A stretch of 64,000 nucleotides of DNA from Chloroflexota bacterium (GCA_028874365.1 JAPPJZ010000009.1:1-64000), one strand, 5' to 3'. Positions 1-7,518 are shown, numbered from the stretch's first letter. The notes: a model not told the origin generated them from the sequence alone. Program-made: numbers and translations.

Positions 1-3
1 GGG

Positions 4-80
4 TGGTAGGGCATAGGGGATTCGAACCCCTGATCTCCGCCTTGAGAGGGCGGTGTCCTTGGCCGCTAGACGAATGCCCC
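4..80 (-). tRNA. tRNA-Glu (anticodon CTC)
   Basis: The reverse complement folds as a complete tRNA. The 7-bp acceptor stem is GGGGCAT/ATGCCCT, the T arm has the standard GGTTCGAATCC, and the anticodon loop is C-T-CTC-A-A, reading Glu codon GAG. The discriminator is A and the 3' CCA is encoded (bases 4-6). It lies just downstream of a second tRNA and gltX on the same strand. Confidence 0.95.
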
Positions 81-131
81 ACGTTTTGTCGTTGGTCGGT
101 CCATAGGACCGACGGGGTTGACGACGTAGGT

Positions 132-205
132 TGGCTGGGGATGGAGGATTCGAACCCCCGCTAACTGATCCAGAGTCAGCCGTCCTACCACTAGACCAAT
201 CCCCA
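132..205 (-). tRNA. tRNA-Gln (anticodon CTG)
   Basis: The reverse complement gives a tRNA with acceptor stem TGGGGAT/ATCCCCA, an anticodon stem GCTGA/TCAGT around the loop C-T-CTG-G-A, and the T-arm signature GGTTCGAATCC. Anticodon CTG reads Gln codon CAG. The discriminator is G and CCA is encoded. It sits between tRNA-Glu and gltX on the same strand, so the substrates of GluRS lie next to its gene. Confidence 0.94.
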
Positions 206-226
206 ACGGAGCCTCAGCTTATCACT

Positions 227-1687
227 CTAGTCGTCGGGTCTGGCGAGGCGTTCGGCGGCGGCGTTGAGGCGCTCGACCGTTAACTCCTGCCCGAGTGTTT
301 CCAGCGTTTCAAAGAGCGGTGGCGCAATTCGCTTGCCGGTGGCGGCGACCCTAATGGGTGTGAACACGGCACCCGGCTTCTCGCCCCGCTCGGTGGCGAG
401 GTCGCGGAGGGCGGTCTCGAGCGCCGGCGTGTTCCAATCGGCCTCGTCCACGCTGCGCAGGGCCTTGAGCGAGGCCTCGACCGACTCCAGTGCGGCCCAG
501 GGCTTGTTCTTGTAGGCGCGGCCCATGAGGTCGGCATTGGCGTAGGCGAGCGGGCCCTGGGCGAAGAAGAAGTCGGTGTAGTCGGCGAACTCGGGCATGA
601 GCTTGACGCGCTCCTGGATCGCGGGCGCGATGGGCAGCAGCCTGTCGAGCGACTCATCGTCCACGGAGCGTTCGACTCGCGACTCGAGGTATGGCCGACC
701 GCGGCGCAGGAAGTCGGCGGGTTCGAGGTCGCGGATGTAGCGGGCGTTCATTTCGCGGAGGCGCTCGATGTCGAACATGGCGGAGGCGAGGCCGAGACCG
801 TCGAGGTCGAATGCCCGGGTGATCTCTTCGCAGGACATGATCGTGGTGGTCTCGTCTCGTGACCAACCGAGCAAGGCGAGGAAGTTGAGCAGCGCCTCGG
901 GCAGGAAGCCTTCCTCCGCGTACTGGCGGATGGAGGTGGCGCCGTGGCGCTTGGAGAGTTTGCCTTTGTCCGGCCCGCGGATGATGGGGATGTGGACCCA
1001 GGCCGGTTCATCCCAGCCGAGCGCGGCGTAGGTCTGGACGTGCCTGGGGGCAGAGGAGAGCCACTCTTCGCCGCGGATGACGTGAGTGATCTGCATGTGG
1101 TGGTCGTCGACGACGGAGGCGAGGTGATAGGTCGGGAAACCGTCGCGTTTGAGCAGTACGTGGTCGTCGAGCAGGGCGTTCTGGAATGAGACTTCACCGC
1201 GCAGATAGTCGTTGACGATGGTGTCGCCGTCCAAGGGCATGGCCAGACGGACGACGTGCGGTTGATCGGCGGGTCGGTTCTGTCCTCGGCAGCGGCGGTC
1301 ATACCCGGGGGGCTGCTTGGCCTTCTGCTGGGATTTGCGCAAGGCATCGAGGCGTTCAGCGCTGCATACGCAGCGGTACGCCTTGTCTTCGTCGATGAGT
1401 CGCTGCGCGGCTTCGACGTACAACGGCAATCGCTCGGACTGGCGATAGGGACCGAACGGACCGCCTATGTCGGGGCCTTCATCCCAGTCCATGCCCAGCC
1501 AGGTGAGCGCGTCGAGGATGAGCTGTTCGGCACCGTCGACGGCGCGGGACTGGTCGGTGTCTTCGATGCGGACGATGAATTGACCGCCGAAGCGTCGGGC
1601 GAGCAGCCAGTCGAAGAGGGCGGTGCGGATATTGCCGACGTGCGGCTCGCCGGTTGGCGAGGGTCCGTAGCGAACGCGGACATTCAT
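227..1687 (-). CDS. gltX: Glutamyl-tRNA synthetase
   Basis: Class I aminoacyl-tRNA synthetase charging tRNA-Glu in the cytosol. The protein has 486 residues, normal for the family. The N-terminal Rossmann domain carries the HIGH-type signature as PSPTGEPHVGN (residues 9-19) and the KMSKS-type loop as KLSKR (243-247). A CVC (106-108) and a later Cys at 133 resemble the zinc-site region seen in part of the family. The C-terminal third is the helical anticodon-binding domain. The ATG at 1687 is followed directly by the catalytic N-terminus. Two tRNA genes for Glu and Gln lie downstream on the same strand. Whether it is discriminating or also charges tRNA-Gln (the GatCAB route) cannot be told by eye. 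Confidence 0.97.
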   Translation of the reverse strand: MNVRVRYGPSPTGEPHVGNIRTALFDWLLARRFGGQFIVRIEDTDQSRAVDGAEQLILDALTWLGMDWDEGPDIGGPFGPYRQSERLPLYVEAAQRLIDEDKAYRCVCSAERLDALRKSQQKAKQPPGYDRRCRGQNRPADQPHVVRLAMPLDGDTIVNDYLRGEVSFQNALLDDHVLLKRDGFPTYHLASVVDDHHMQITHVIRGEEWLSSAPRHVQTYAALGWDEPAWVHIPIIRGPDKGKLSKRHGATSIRQYAEEGFLPEALLNFLALLGWSRDETTTIMSCEEITRAFDLDGLGLASAMFDIERLREMNARYIRDLEPADFLRRGRPYLESRVERSVDDESLDRLLPIAPAIQERVKLMPEFADYTDFFFAQGPLAYANADLMGRAYKNKPWAALESVEASLKALRSVDEADWNTPALETALRDLATERGEKPGAVFTPIRVAATGKRIAPPLFETLETLGQELTVERLNAAAERLARPDD

Positions 1688-1720
1688 GGTTGAGACTCCC
1701 GAGTGGACGGTGTTTCGGGG

Positions 1721-1780
1721 AATTTTTCTGCGGCGGCGCAGAATGGGCGGATCCCCTGTGCTTTACAGGAGATTGCGCGC
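1721..1780 (+). repeat. Leader repeat, copy 1 (two hairpins)
   Basis: Starts AATTTTT, then a perfect 7-bp hairpin TTCTGCG/CGCAGAA with tetraloop GCGG, then GGGCGG, then a second hairpin at 1751-1773 with arms ATCCCCTGT and ACAGGAGAT around GCTTT (one mismatch). It aligns with copy 2, 213 bp downstream, with the same internal spacing. Confidence 0.6.
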
Positions 1781-1933
1781 TGCGGGTGGACAGTTTTGGC
1801 TAGTTTCGGTGTGGTTTTGGCGGCCTGGCGACGGTTTTGTGGATGGAGAGGGAGCCGGTCGGCGCGTTCGGAGTGTCGGGGACTTGTCGGCCGGACCGGC
1901 GATGACGGCTGGCCGAGTTTCAGTCTTCGGCGC

Positions 1934-1993
1934 AATTTTTTTTCGACGTGGGTCGGAGGGCGGATTCCCTGTGTTTTGCGGGAGATCGCGTGT
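1934..1993 (+). repeat. Leader repeat, copy 2 (two hairpins)
   Basis: Starts AATTTTTTTT, then hairpin TTCGAC/GTCGGA with tetraloop GTGG, then GGGCGG, then a second hairpin at 1964-1986 with arms ATTCCCTGT and GCGGGAGAT around GTTTT. The stem sequences differ from copy 1, yet pairing is largely kept, using G-T wobbles that hold only if the plus strand is the RNA. A weaker third GGGCGG block follows a T run near 2020-2055. Confidence 0.55.
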
Positions 1994-2070
1994 CCCGGGC
2001 GTTCAGCTTTTTTCAGGTTTTTTCGGGGATTTCCAACGTCGTTCAGGCCGGGCGGACGTCGAAATGCGCT

Positions 2071-2103
2071 CGGTTTTGTTCGGTCTTGTTCGGTTTTGTT
2101 CGG
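2071..2103 (+). repeat. Triple 10-bp direct repeat
   Basis: CGGTTTTGTT, CGGTCTTGTT and CGGTTTTGTT follow one another without gaps and end in CGG. A 10-bp period is close to one helical turn, so this could phase T-tracts (curved DNA) or present three protein sites on one face. Role unknown. Confidence 0.6.
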
Positions 2104-2133
2104 ATCTGAGCAGAACACGGTCGGCGGTGTGCG

Positions 2134-2147
2134 GTACACGCGTGTAC
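2134..2147. promoter_or_regulatory. 14-bp perfect palindrome, possible operator
   Basis: GTACACGCGTGTAC is a perfect inverted repeat in the gene-free stretch upstream of gltX, 30 bp from the triple 10-bp repeat. It has the form of a dimeric regulator site. No regulator is identified. Confidence 0.35.
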
Positions 2148-2263
2148 GCGACGGAGTTGTCCGCTGGGTCATCATCGCCGGTGCCCGGTTCACAGTGCGC
2201 ATATGTTCTAACTGTAGTCGATCTCAGGCCCAGCGGGGACGGCAGGGTGTTGCGCAGGAGACG

Positions 2264-3304
2264 CTAGCGGATGCGCTGAGTGCGGCGGCGGGATTTTGCG
2301 GAGCGTGACCGCCGGTTTGCGCCATCGGCCGAGCCTCGCTGGGCTCTCGGCGAGGGCTGGTCGCCGAGCAGCAACTCGCCTTCGCGCAGGTGGCTGAGCA
2401 AACTGCGGAAGTCGCCCGGAGGGTCGGTCTCGAGAGTGAGGGGTTGATCGGTCGCCGGGTGGCGGATCGTGAGCCGGGCGGCGTGCAGGGCCTGGCGACC
2501 GATCAGCGGGGTCGGCAGGCCGTACATCGTGTCGCCCGCGATCGGATGTCCGATGGCCGACAAGTGGACGCGGATCTGGTGGGTGCGACCAGTGATGAGC
2601 TTGCACTCGAGCAGAGCGGAGTCGGCGAACCGCTCGACGGTCTCGTAGCCGGTCTGCGAGGGACGAGCGCGGTCGAGGATCGCCATACGGCGAGGATCTG
2701 CGGGATCGCGACCGATGGGGGCGTCGATCAGTCCGGCGGGCGGATCGGGCGCACCGACGACCACGGCGAGATATCGCTTGTCCATGGATCGGTCGCGTAG
2801 CTGGTCGCGGAGCGAGCGAAGCGCAGGTGCGTTCTTGGCGATCATCAGCAGGCCGGTGGTGTCGCGGTCGAGCCGGTGGACGAGCCCAGGCCGGAGAGGG
2901 TCGGCGTCGTGATCGTCGTCACTGATCTTCGAGACCTCCGGCCAGCGATGCAGTATGGCTCCGATCAATGTTGGCTGGGTCGCTCCGGGCGCGGGATGGA
3001 CGGTGAGATTGGCCGGCTTGTCGATGACTACGAGGTGGTCGTCCTCGTAGACGACCGCAAGCTCGATCTCGATCGGTGCTTCGACGGGTCCCGAGTCCCG
3101 GGGATAGATGGCGACGAGTTCGCCGAATCGCAGTTTGTAGGCGGGCCGCTCGAGGGAGCCGTCGATGCGGACGAGGCCATCGTCGATGAGCTGTCTGGCC
3201 TGGGTGCGGGATGCGCCGTCGAGTCGTCGCGCGAGGAACTGGTCGAGCCGCTCGCCGTCCTGATCGGCCATCAATTCGAGCGCAGGTGTGGGGTGATCGG
3301 TCAT
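2264..3304 (-). CDS. rluD: RluA/RluD-family 23S rRNA pseudouridine synthase
   Basis: Converts uridines in 23S rRNA to pseudouridine. The 346-residue protein starts with an S4 RNA-binding domain (about residues 17-70) and continues into the PseudoU synthase 2 domain with the catalytic motif HRLDRDT (143-149, catalytic Asp146) and the later GRTHQIRVH block. The ATG at 3304 overlaps the lspA stop (ATGA). This lspA-rluD pairing is common in bacteria and supports the start. An upstream in-frame extension that runs through lspA in another frame is not used. The last ~45 residues are basic and may bind RNA. RluA, C and D specificities cannot be separated by eye. Confidence 0.9.
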   Translation of the reverse strand: MTDHPTPALELMADQDGERLDQFLARRLDGASRTQARQLIDDGLVRIDGSLERPAYKLRFGELVAIYPRDSGPVEAPIEIELAVVYEDDHLVVIDKPANLTVHPAPGATQPTLIGAILHRWPEVSKISDDDHDADPLRPGLVHRLDRDTTGLLMIAKNAPALRSLRDQLRDRSMDKRYLAVVVGAPDPPAGLIDAPIGRDPADPRRMAILDRARPSQTGYETVERFADSALLECKLITGRTHQIRVHLSAIGHPIAGDTMYGLPTPLIGRQALHAARLTIRHPATDQPLTLETDPPGDFRSLLSHLREGELLLGDQPSPRAQRGSADGANRRSRSAKSRRRTQRIR

Positions 3305-3852
3305 GGCGAGCGGGGGTTGCGTTTGAGGAAGTCGCTGAACAGCAAGGCGATCACGATGGCGGCGACGCCGACGTTGATCGCCGCATCGGCGACGTTGAAG
3401 GCGGGGAAGTGGATGAAGTCGATGAAGTCGGTGACATGTCCCTGGTAGATACGGTCGAGCAGGTTGCCTATCGCACCGCCGAGGATCAGCGCGAGGCCGC
3501 TGCGGATCAGCCAGTGGTCCATGGGCGGGAAGAAGTAGTAAATCGCGACCACGCCGATCGCGACGACCGCGGAGACGGCGAGGACGGTGTTCTGGCCGCC
3601 GAAGACGCCGAATGCGCCGCCATCGTTGGCGATGTGGGAGAAGGCGAAGAACTCGGCGAGCCACTCGCGGTCGCCGAGTTCCAGCGTCTCGCGCAGGATG
3701 ACCTTGGTGATCTGGTCGAAGATGACGACCAGTGCCGCCAACAGCATGAAGCGGCGATGCGAGCGTCGGCGGCGGGGAGACTCGTGACGGGGCGGCTCGG
3801 GCACCGGTTCGAGGGTCGGTTCGTCCTGGGCGACGGGGTGCAGATCGGCCAT
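3301..3852 (-). CDS. lspA: Lipoprotein signal peptidase (signal peptidase II)
   Basis: Membrane aspartyl protease that removes signal peptides from diacylglyceryl-modified prolipoproteins. The 183-residue protein has a charged, Pro/Arg-rich cytoplasmic N-terminus of about 35 residues, longer than usual, and four hydrophobic segments. The two catalytic aspartates lie in GGAIGNLLDR (Asp133) and FNVADAA (Asp156). It is coupled to rluD by a 4-nt overlap. Its pathway partner lgt is also in this window (14478-15404), and a lipoprotein substrate is encoded at 60673-62568. Confidence 0.95.
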   Translation of the reverse strand: MADLHPVAQDEPTLEPVPEPPRHESPRRRRSHRRFMLLAALVVIFDQITKVILRETLELGDREWLAEFFAFSHIANDGGAFGVFGGQNTVLAVSAVVAIGVVAIYYFFPPMDHWLIRSGLALILGGAIGNLLDRIYQGHVTDFIDFIHFPAFNVADAAINVGVAAIVIALLFSDFLKRNPRSP

Positions 3853-3899
3853 ACATCGAGATTACACTCGCGGTTCGGGGATTCGGATAATCTGGACGG

Positions 3900-3916
3900 G
3901 TCGTGCGTCGCACGAC
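3900..3916. promoter_or_regulatory. 17-bp inverted repeat upstream of the molybdopterin oxidoreductase
   Basis: GTCGTGCG and CGCACGAC flank a single T, giving a perfect 8-bp-arm inverted repeat between the divergent lspA and molybdopterin-oxidoreductase genes, 23 nt before the GTG start. It could be an operator or a leader hairpin. Confidence 0.35.
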
Positions 3917-3939
3917 GTTGATTCTGGGGGAGCAGGCTT

Positions 3940-4560
3940 GTGAGCGAGATCCTGGCCGGAGTGCCGTTTTCGGAGCTGCAGCGTCGGCGCAAGGAGACGG
4001 GGCATGACCGGCTGCCACCGGGACAACGTCTGATCCGCGAATGGCCGGTGTTGACGTACGGCGGCACGCCAGTGGTCGAGACGAAGGACTGGAATCTGCA
4101 GGTCTGGGGCGAGGTGGAGCGGGAGCGGATTCTGTCGTACGAGCAGTTCGCCGAGATCGGGGTCTCGGAGAAGAAGAACGACATTCATTGCGTGACGCAC
4201 TGGTCGCGGTACGACAACACGTGGGACGGCGTGCTGCTGTCGGACCTGTTCGAGGCGCTGGGCGTGAAGGAATCGGCGACGCACGTGATGTTCCACTGCT
4301 ACGGCGGCTACACGTCGAACGTGCCGATGGCCGATATCCGCGCGGACGATCACGCGATGCTGGCGATCGCGCACGACGGGCGGCCATTGGACGCGATGCA
4401 TGGCGGTCCGGTTCGGGCGGTGATTCCCTCGCTGTATTTCTGGAAGTCCGCGAAGTGGGTGGGCGGCGTGGAGTTCATGAATCGGGACGCGCCGGGGTTC
4501 TGGGAAATGTACGGTTACCACATGCACGGCGATCCGTGGCTCGAGGAGCGCTACGGCTGA
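3940..4560 (+). CDS. Sulfite-oxidase-like molybdopterin-dependent oxidoreductase
   Basis: A 206-residue protein of the oxidoreductase molybdopterin-binding domain family (sulfite oxidase/YedY fold). The motif DIHCVTHWSRYDNTWDGV supplies the conserved Cys (residue 84) that ligates molybdenum in the family, and the PSLYFWKSAKWVGGVEFM stretch near the end is typical of the short single-domain members. No signal peptide is seen, so it is predicted cytosolic, unlike exported YedY. The GTG start at 3940 is preceded by GGGGGAG. The physiological substrate is unknown. No molybdenum cofactor synthesis genes are nearby, although a MoaD/MoeB-like fusion occurs at 17957. Confidence 0.88.
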   Translation: MSEILAGVPFSELQRRRKETGHDRLPPGQRLIREWPVLTYGGTPVVETKDWNLQVWGEVERERILSYEQFAEIGVSEKKNDIHCVTHWSRYDNTWDGVLLSDLFEALGVKESATHVMFHCYGGYTSNVPMADIRADDHAMLAIAHDGRPLDAMHGGPVRAVIPSLYFWKSAKWVGGVEFMNRDAPGFWEMYGYHMHGDPWLEERYG

Positions 4561-4577
4561 GTCCGGCTGGAGTCGTC

Positions 4578-5213
4578 ATGACCGAGGTCAGCGAAACGAC
4601 GGCCGTCTACGGCTGGTCGCCGACGATCCCCGATGAGATCGACGGTCAGTTGCTTGTTCCCCTGCCTGAGGACTTCGAGCTCACTGAGGAGTGGTGGGAA
4701 TGGCTACGCCACGAGAATCGGCACGTACGGATTGAACTCACACCGGAGCGGGAGTTGCGGGTCGCCATGGTCTCCAACGAAGGTTCGTTCGTATCAGCAC
4801 AGCTGCTGTTTCAGATTGAACTGTGGGTTCGCGCCGGCGGGGGAGGGATGGTACTCGAAAGCGCGGCCGCATATGACCTACCAAGCGGCTTCCGCAAGCG
4901 ACCTGATTGTTCGTGGGTTTCACCGAGCCAGATGCCGACGGCGCCCAGGCCATGGAGACAGAAATTCGATATTGTCGGGGACTTCGTCGTTGAGGTACGG
5001 TCGCCGCGTCAATCGATCCTGCAGCAGCAGGAGAAGATGGTGGAATGGATCGAGGGCGGCGTACGGCTCGGGTGGCTGATCGACCCCTTTGAGCGGAAGG
5101 TTTGGATTTATCGGGCGAACGGCGAGGTCGACGAGCTGGACGATCCGACGGAGCTCTCCGGCGAGGATGTTTGTAGCGGGCTTGTAATCGATATGTCGCG
5201 GGTCTGGGATTGA
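4578..5213 (+). CDS. Uma2-family (DUF820) PD-(D/E)XK nuclease-fold protein, copy 1
   Basis: A 211-residue protein of the Uma2/DUF820 family, which has a restriction-endonuclease-like fold but mostly unknown substrates. Recognition rests on the ordered signature: RPDCSWVS (Asp110), FVVEVRSP (Glu139-Val-Arg141), a Gln/Lys-rich helix, then GVRLGWLIDP. The ATG at 4578 has GGAG upstream. A second, diverged member lies at 6958-7518. The family is expanded in cyanobacteria and Chloroflexota and often sits alone. A defence role has not been shown. Confidence 0.85.
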   Translation: MTEVSETTAVYGWSPTIPDEIDGQLLVPLPEDFELTEEWWEWLRHENRHVRIELTPERELRVAMVSNEGSFVSAQLLFQIELWVRAGGGGMVLESAAAYDLPSGFRKRPDCSWVSPSQMPTAPRPWRQKFDIVGDFVVEVRSPRQSILQQQEKMVEWIEGGVRLGWLIDPFERKVWIYRANGEVDELDDPTELSGEDVCSGLVIDMSRVWD

Positions 5214-5241
5214 TCCGGCTGGCTGTTGTAGGATTCTGTTG

Positions 5242-5313
5242 ATGATGACGCACGTGACGGTTGACGTGATGATGCTGGGCCGCATGGCGATGCCCGTGGT
5301 CCTGCCTCGCTAG
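5242..5313 (+). CDS. Possible Met-rich 23-residue leader peptide
   Basis: ATG at 5242 to TAG at 5313 encodes 23 residues with six Met, five Val and two Thr. It sits in the 185-bp gap before the threonine-synthase-like gene and ends 15 nt before a strong hairpin. Clustered Met codons ahead of an aspartate-family amino acid gene resemble an attenuation leader. No good Shine-Dalgarno and no U-tract terminator are visible, so this is tentative. Confidence 0.3.
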   Translation: MMTHVTVDVMMLGRMAMPVVLPR

Positions 5314-5328
5314 CGCCTCCTGGAACAG

Positions 5329-5369
5329 GGGCGGCGAGGGAGGACCGACACGCTCCCGCTCCGCCGCCC
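5329..5369 (+). promoter_or_regulatory. Strong GC hairpin before the threonine synthase gene
   Basis: The arms GGGCGGCG (5329-5336) and CGCCGCCC (5362-5369) pair perfectly. An inner stem GGGAG/CTCCC closes a 10-nt loop. It lies between the Met-rich mini-ORF and the ATG at 5399 with no T run after it, so it is more likely a regulatory or translation-affecting structure than an intrinsic terminator. Confidence 0.45.
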
Positions 5370-5398
5370 GACCCTGCTAGCGAAAGACCCAACCGACC

Positions 5399-6658
5399 AT
5401 GACCTATGCCACCTGCCTCGCCTGTCGTGAGTGTGGCCGCGAGTTTCCGCTCGAACCGCTGCACGTGTGCGACTTCTGCTTTGGCCCGCTGGAAGTCGCC
5501 TACGACCACGACGGCATCCAATCGAAGATCACGCGTGAGCGGATCGAGTGCGGGCCGCGATCGATCTGGCGCTACATCGACCTGCTGCCGGTGGACGTGG
5601 ATTTCATTGTCGATCTAAACGTGGGCTGGACGCCGCTGCTCAAGGCGGATCGGCTGGCCGAGCGGTTGGGGATGCGCGAACTCTGGATCAAGAACGACAC
5701 CTGCAACCCGTCGTGGTCGTTCAAGGACCGCGTGGTGGCGGTGGCGTCATCTCGGGCGCGGCAGCTGGGATTCCAGACGCTGGCGTGCGCCTCGACGGGG
5801 AATCTGGCCAACTCGGTCTCGGCGCATGCGGCGCGGGCGGGCATGGAGGCGATTGTCTTCATCCCGCACGATCTGGAAGCGGGGAAGGTGCTGGGCTCGG
5901 CGGTGTACAACCCGACGATCGTGTCGGTGAACGGGTCGTATGACGACGTGAACCGACTCTGCTCGGAGCTGGCCGACAACAGGCATTGGGCGTTCGTGAA
6001 TATCAATGTGCGTCCCTACTACGCGGAGGGCTCGCGGACGCTGGCCTATGAGGTGGCGGAGCAGCTCGGCTGGCGGGCGCCGCGACAGGTGGTCGCGCCG
6101 ATGGCGTCGGGATCGCTGTTCACGAAGATTCACAAGGGATTCCAGGAGTTCCAGCGGTACGGACTGATTGAGGAGTCGCCGGTGCGGATGATTGGGGCGC
6201 AGGCCGAGGGTTGCTCGCCGATCACGACTGCCTGGCGCAATGAGACGACCAATATCCGGCCGGTCAAGCCGGACACGATCGCCAAGTCGCTGGCGATTGG
6301 GAATCCGGCCGACGGCTATTACGCGCTGAAGACGATGAAGCGCACGGACGGCGGCTCGACGGCGGTGACCGATCCTGAGGTGGTCGAGGGCATCCAGATG
6401 CTGGCTGAGTGCGAGGGCGTGTTCGCGGAGACCGCCGGCGGCGTGACGATTGCCGGGCTGCGACAGGCGATTGAGACCGGCCAGGTTGACCCGGACGAGA
6501 CGACGGTGGCGTTCATCACTGGCGGCGGGTTGAAGACGGCGGACGCCGTGGTCGAGCACGTGACGCAGCCGATTCCGGTCGAAGGTACGCTGCAATCGTT
6601 CGAAGACGCCTTTGCTGAGGAAGTCGGGGCGCCGCAGGCCGTCGGCGTGGGAGGCTAG
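5399..6658 (+). CDS. thrC: Threonine synthase (zinc-ribbon type)
   Basis: PLP enzyme predicted to convert O-phosphohomoserine to threonine. The 419-residue protein has an N-terminal Cys4 ribbon (Cys9, Cys12, Cys24, Cys27) and then a fold-type II PLP core with the Schiff-base lysine in SWSFKDR (Lys109), ASTGNLANS as phosphate/substrate loop, and a glycine-rich ITGGGLK near the C-terminus. No Shine-Dalgarno is seen before the ATG at 5399. A NIL-domain gene follows after 2 nt, probably in the same operon. A related but shorter gene is at 11238, so one of the two may use a different substrate. Confidence 0.85.
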   Translation: MTYATCLACRECGREFPLEPLHVCDFCFGPLEVAYDHDGIQSKITRERIECGPRSIWRYIDLLPVDVDFIVDLNVGWTPLLKADRLAERLGMRELWIKNDTCNPSWSFKDRVVAVASSRARQLGFQTLACASTGNLANSVSAHAARAGMEAIVFIPHDLEAGKVLGSAVYNPTIVSVNGSYDDVNRLCSELADNRHWAFVNINVRPYYAEGSRTLAYEVAEQLGWRAPRQVVAPMASGSLFTKIHKGFQEFQRYGLIEESPVRMIGAQAEGCSPITTAWRNETTNIRPVKPDTIAKSLAIGNPADGYYALKTMKRTDGGSTAVTDPEVVEGIQMLAECEGVFAETAGGVTIAGLRQAIETGQVDPDETTVAFITGGGLKTADAVVEHVTQPIPVEGTLQSFEDAFAEEVGAPQAVGVGG

Positions 6659-6660
6659 AC

Positions 6661-6903
6661 ATGGCGACCCGACGAGTCCGCTTCACATTCGAGGGCGACG
6701 CGGTCAAGGAGCCGGTGATCTATCTCGTCGGGCACGAGTTCGAGGTGGTGACCAACATCCGCATGGCTGATGTCGAGCGTGATTTCGGCTGGGTCGTGCT
6801 GGAGCTGGACGGCGATCACGACGAGATCGAGCGCGCTCTCGCCTGGGTTGAGGCCAAGGGCGTGCGCATCGACCCGGTGGCGGGAGACGTGGTCGAGAGC
6901 TAG
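6661..6903 (+). CDS. Stand-alone NIL-domain protein
   Basis: An 80-residue ACT-like protein. The pattern RRVRFTFEGDAVKEPVIYLVGHEFEVVTNIRMADVE and the later WVVLELDGD match the NIL domain, found at the C-terminus of MetN methionine-importer ATPases and in some ferredoxins, where it is linked to ligand (methionine) sensing. It starts 2 nt after the threonine synthase stop, so the two are very likely co-transcribed. A small-molecule sensor or regulatory subunit for the upstream enzyme is a reasonable inference, unproven. Confidence 0.8.
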   Translation: MATRRVRFTFEGDAVKEPVIYLVGHEFEVVTNIRMADVERDFGWVVLELDGDHDEIERALAWVEAKGVRIDPVAGDVVES

Positions 6904-6957
6904 CCGATAATCTGATTCTGTGGTCGTGCGTGACACGGCGACTGGAGCAAATCGACC

Positions 6958-7518
6958 ATGGCGACCCAGTCCCCAACTGAACTCGTAACCGCAGACGAGC
7001 TCCTGGAACTCTCGAGCAAGGGTTTTCGTGGCGAGCTGATCCGCGGGGTACTCTGCGAAGCCATGCCCCCAGGTGTTGACCACGCGCAGATCGCCGCGGA
7101 GTTCTCAAGAGAACTCGGTAACTTCGTGAAGCCTCGCCGATTGGGGCGCGTGCTCGCAGGCGATCCTGGCGTCAACGTGGAGCGCGACCCCGACACGGTA
7201 CGCGCGCCGGATGTCGCCTTCATATCGGCGAGTCGTCTGCCGCTTGACCAACGCATTCCCGGCTACTCCGATGTGATGCCCGAGTTGGTCGTCGAGGTGA
7301 ATTCAACAAGCGATGGTCGTTGGACGCTCTACGACAAGGCGCAGATGTGGCTGCGCCACGGCGTTCGCCTCGTCTGGCTGGTTTATCCCGAGGAGCGAAC
7401 TGTCGAAGCGCATCACGCCGAGCAGGGTGTCACCGTCTGCGGGGATGAAGACGAACTCGACGGCATGGATGTGTTGCCGGGATTCACCTGCGCGGTGAGC
7501 CCGTTGTTCGAGTCCTAG
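6958..7518 (+). CDS. Uma2-family (DUF820) PD-(D/E)XK nuclease-fold protein, copy 2
   Basis: A 186-residue Uma2-family protein. Family pattern: an N-terminal LTADELLELSSKGFRGELIRG-like opening, RAPDVAFIS (Asp), PELVVEVNSTSD (Glu-Val-Asn, where a Lys or Arg is more usual), KAQMWLRHGVRLVWLVYP and a C-terminal DVLPGF segment. It is the more canonical of the two copies in this window. It is 55 nt from the NIL gene and immediately upstream of the epoxide hydrolase array. Substrate and role are unknown. Confidence 0.85.
   Translation: MATQSPTELVTADELLELSSKGFRGELIRGVLCEAMPPGVDHAQIAAEFSRELGNFVKPRRLGRVLAGDPGVNVERDPDTVRAPDVAFISASRLPLDQRIPGYSDVMPELVVEVNSTSDGRWTLYDKAQMWLRHGVRLVWLVYPEERTVEAHHAEQGVTVCGDEDELDGMDVLPGFTCAVSPLFES

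Larger units (their letters stand above)
1688..2263. other. 576-bp gene-free stretch upstream of gltX with repeats and hairpins
   Basis: No convincing gene. The plus strand is rich in G and T runs and the composition differs from flanking genes. It holds two copies of a ~60-bp repeat with hairpins, a triple 10-bp direct repeat and a 14-bp perfect palindrome, each listed separately. Open frames exist on both strands but encode low-complexity, strongly basic products. Functionally it may be the long gltX leader, a promoter/operator region or a non-coding RNA locus. Confidence 0.7.

Noticed and set aside
1684-2202. 172-codon minus-strand open frame that ends in ATGA overlap with gltX
   Set aside because: The product is low-complexity and very basic, with a repeated AIS-K-QGIRP that simply reflects the DNA repeat. 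Plus-strand frames in the same area are equally open, and base differences between repeat copies fit RNA pairing better than protein conservation.
1688-2263. T-box or other known riboswitch in the gltX leader
   Set aside because: No T-box antiterminator bulge sequence (AGGGTGGNACCGCG type) and no terminator with U-tract were found.
3305-4387. In-frame extension of the rluD frame through lspA and the molybdopterin gene region
   Set aside because: It is antisense or out of frame to well-recognised genes and encodes Arg/Pro/Ser-rich shadow sequence. The ATG at 3304 with the S4 domain directly after is the supported start.
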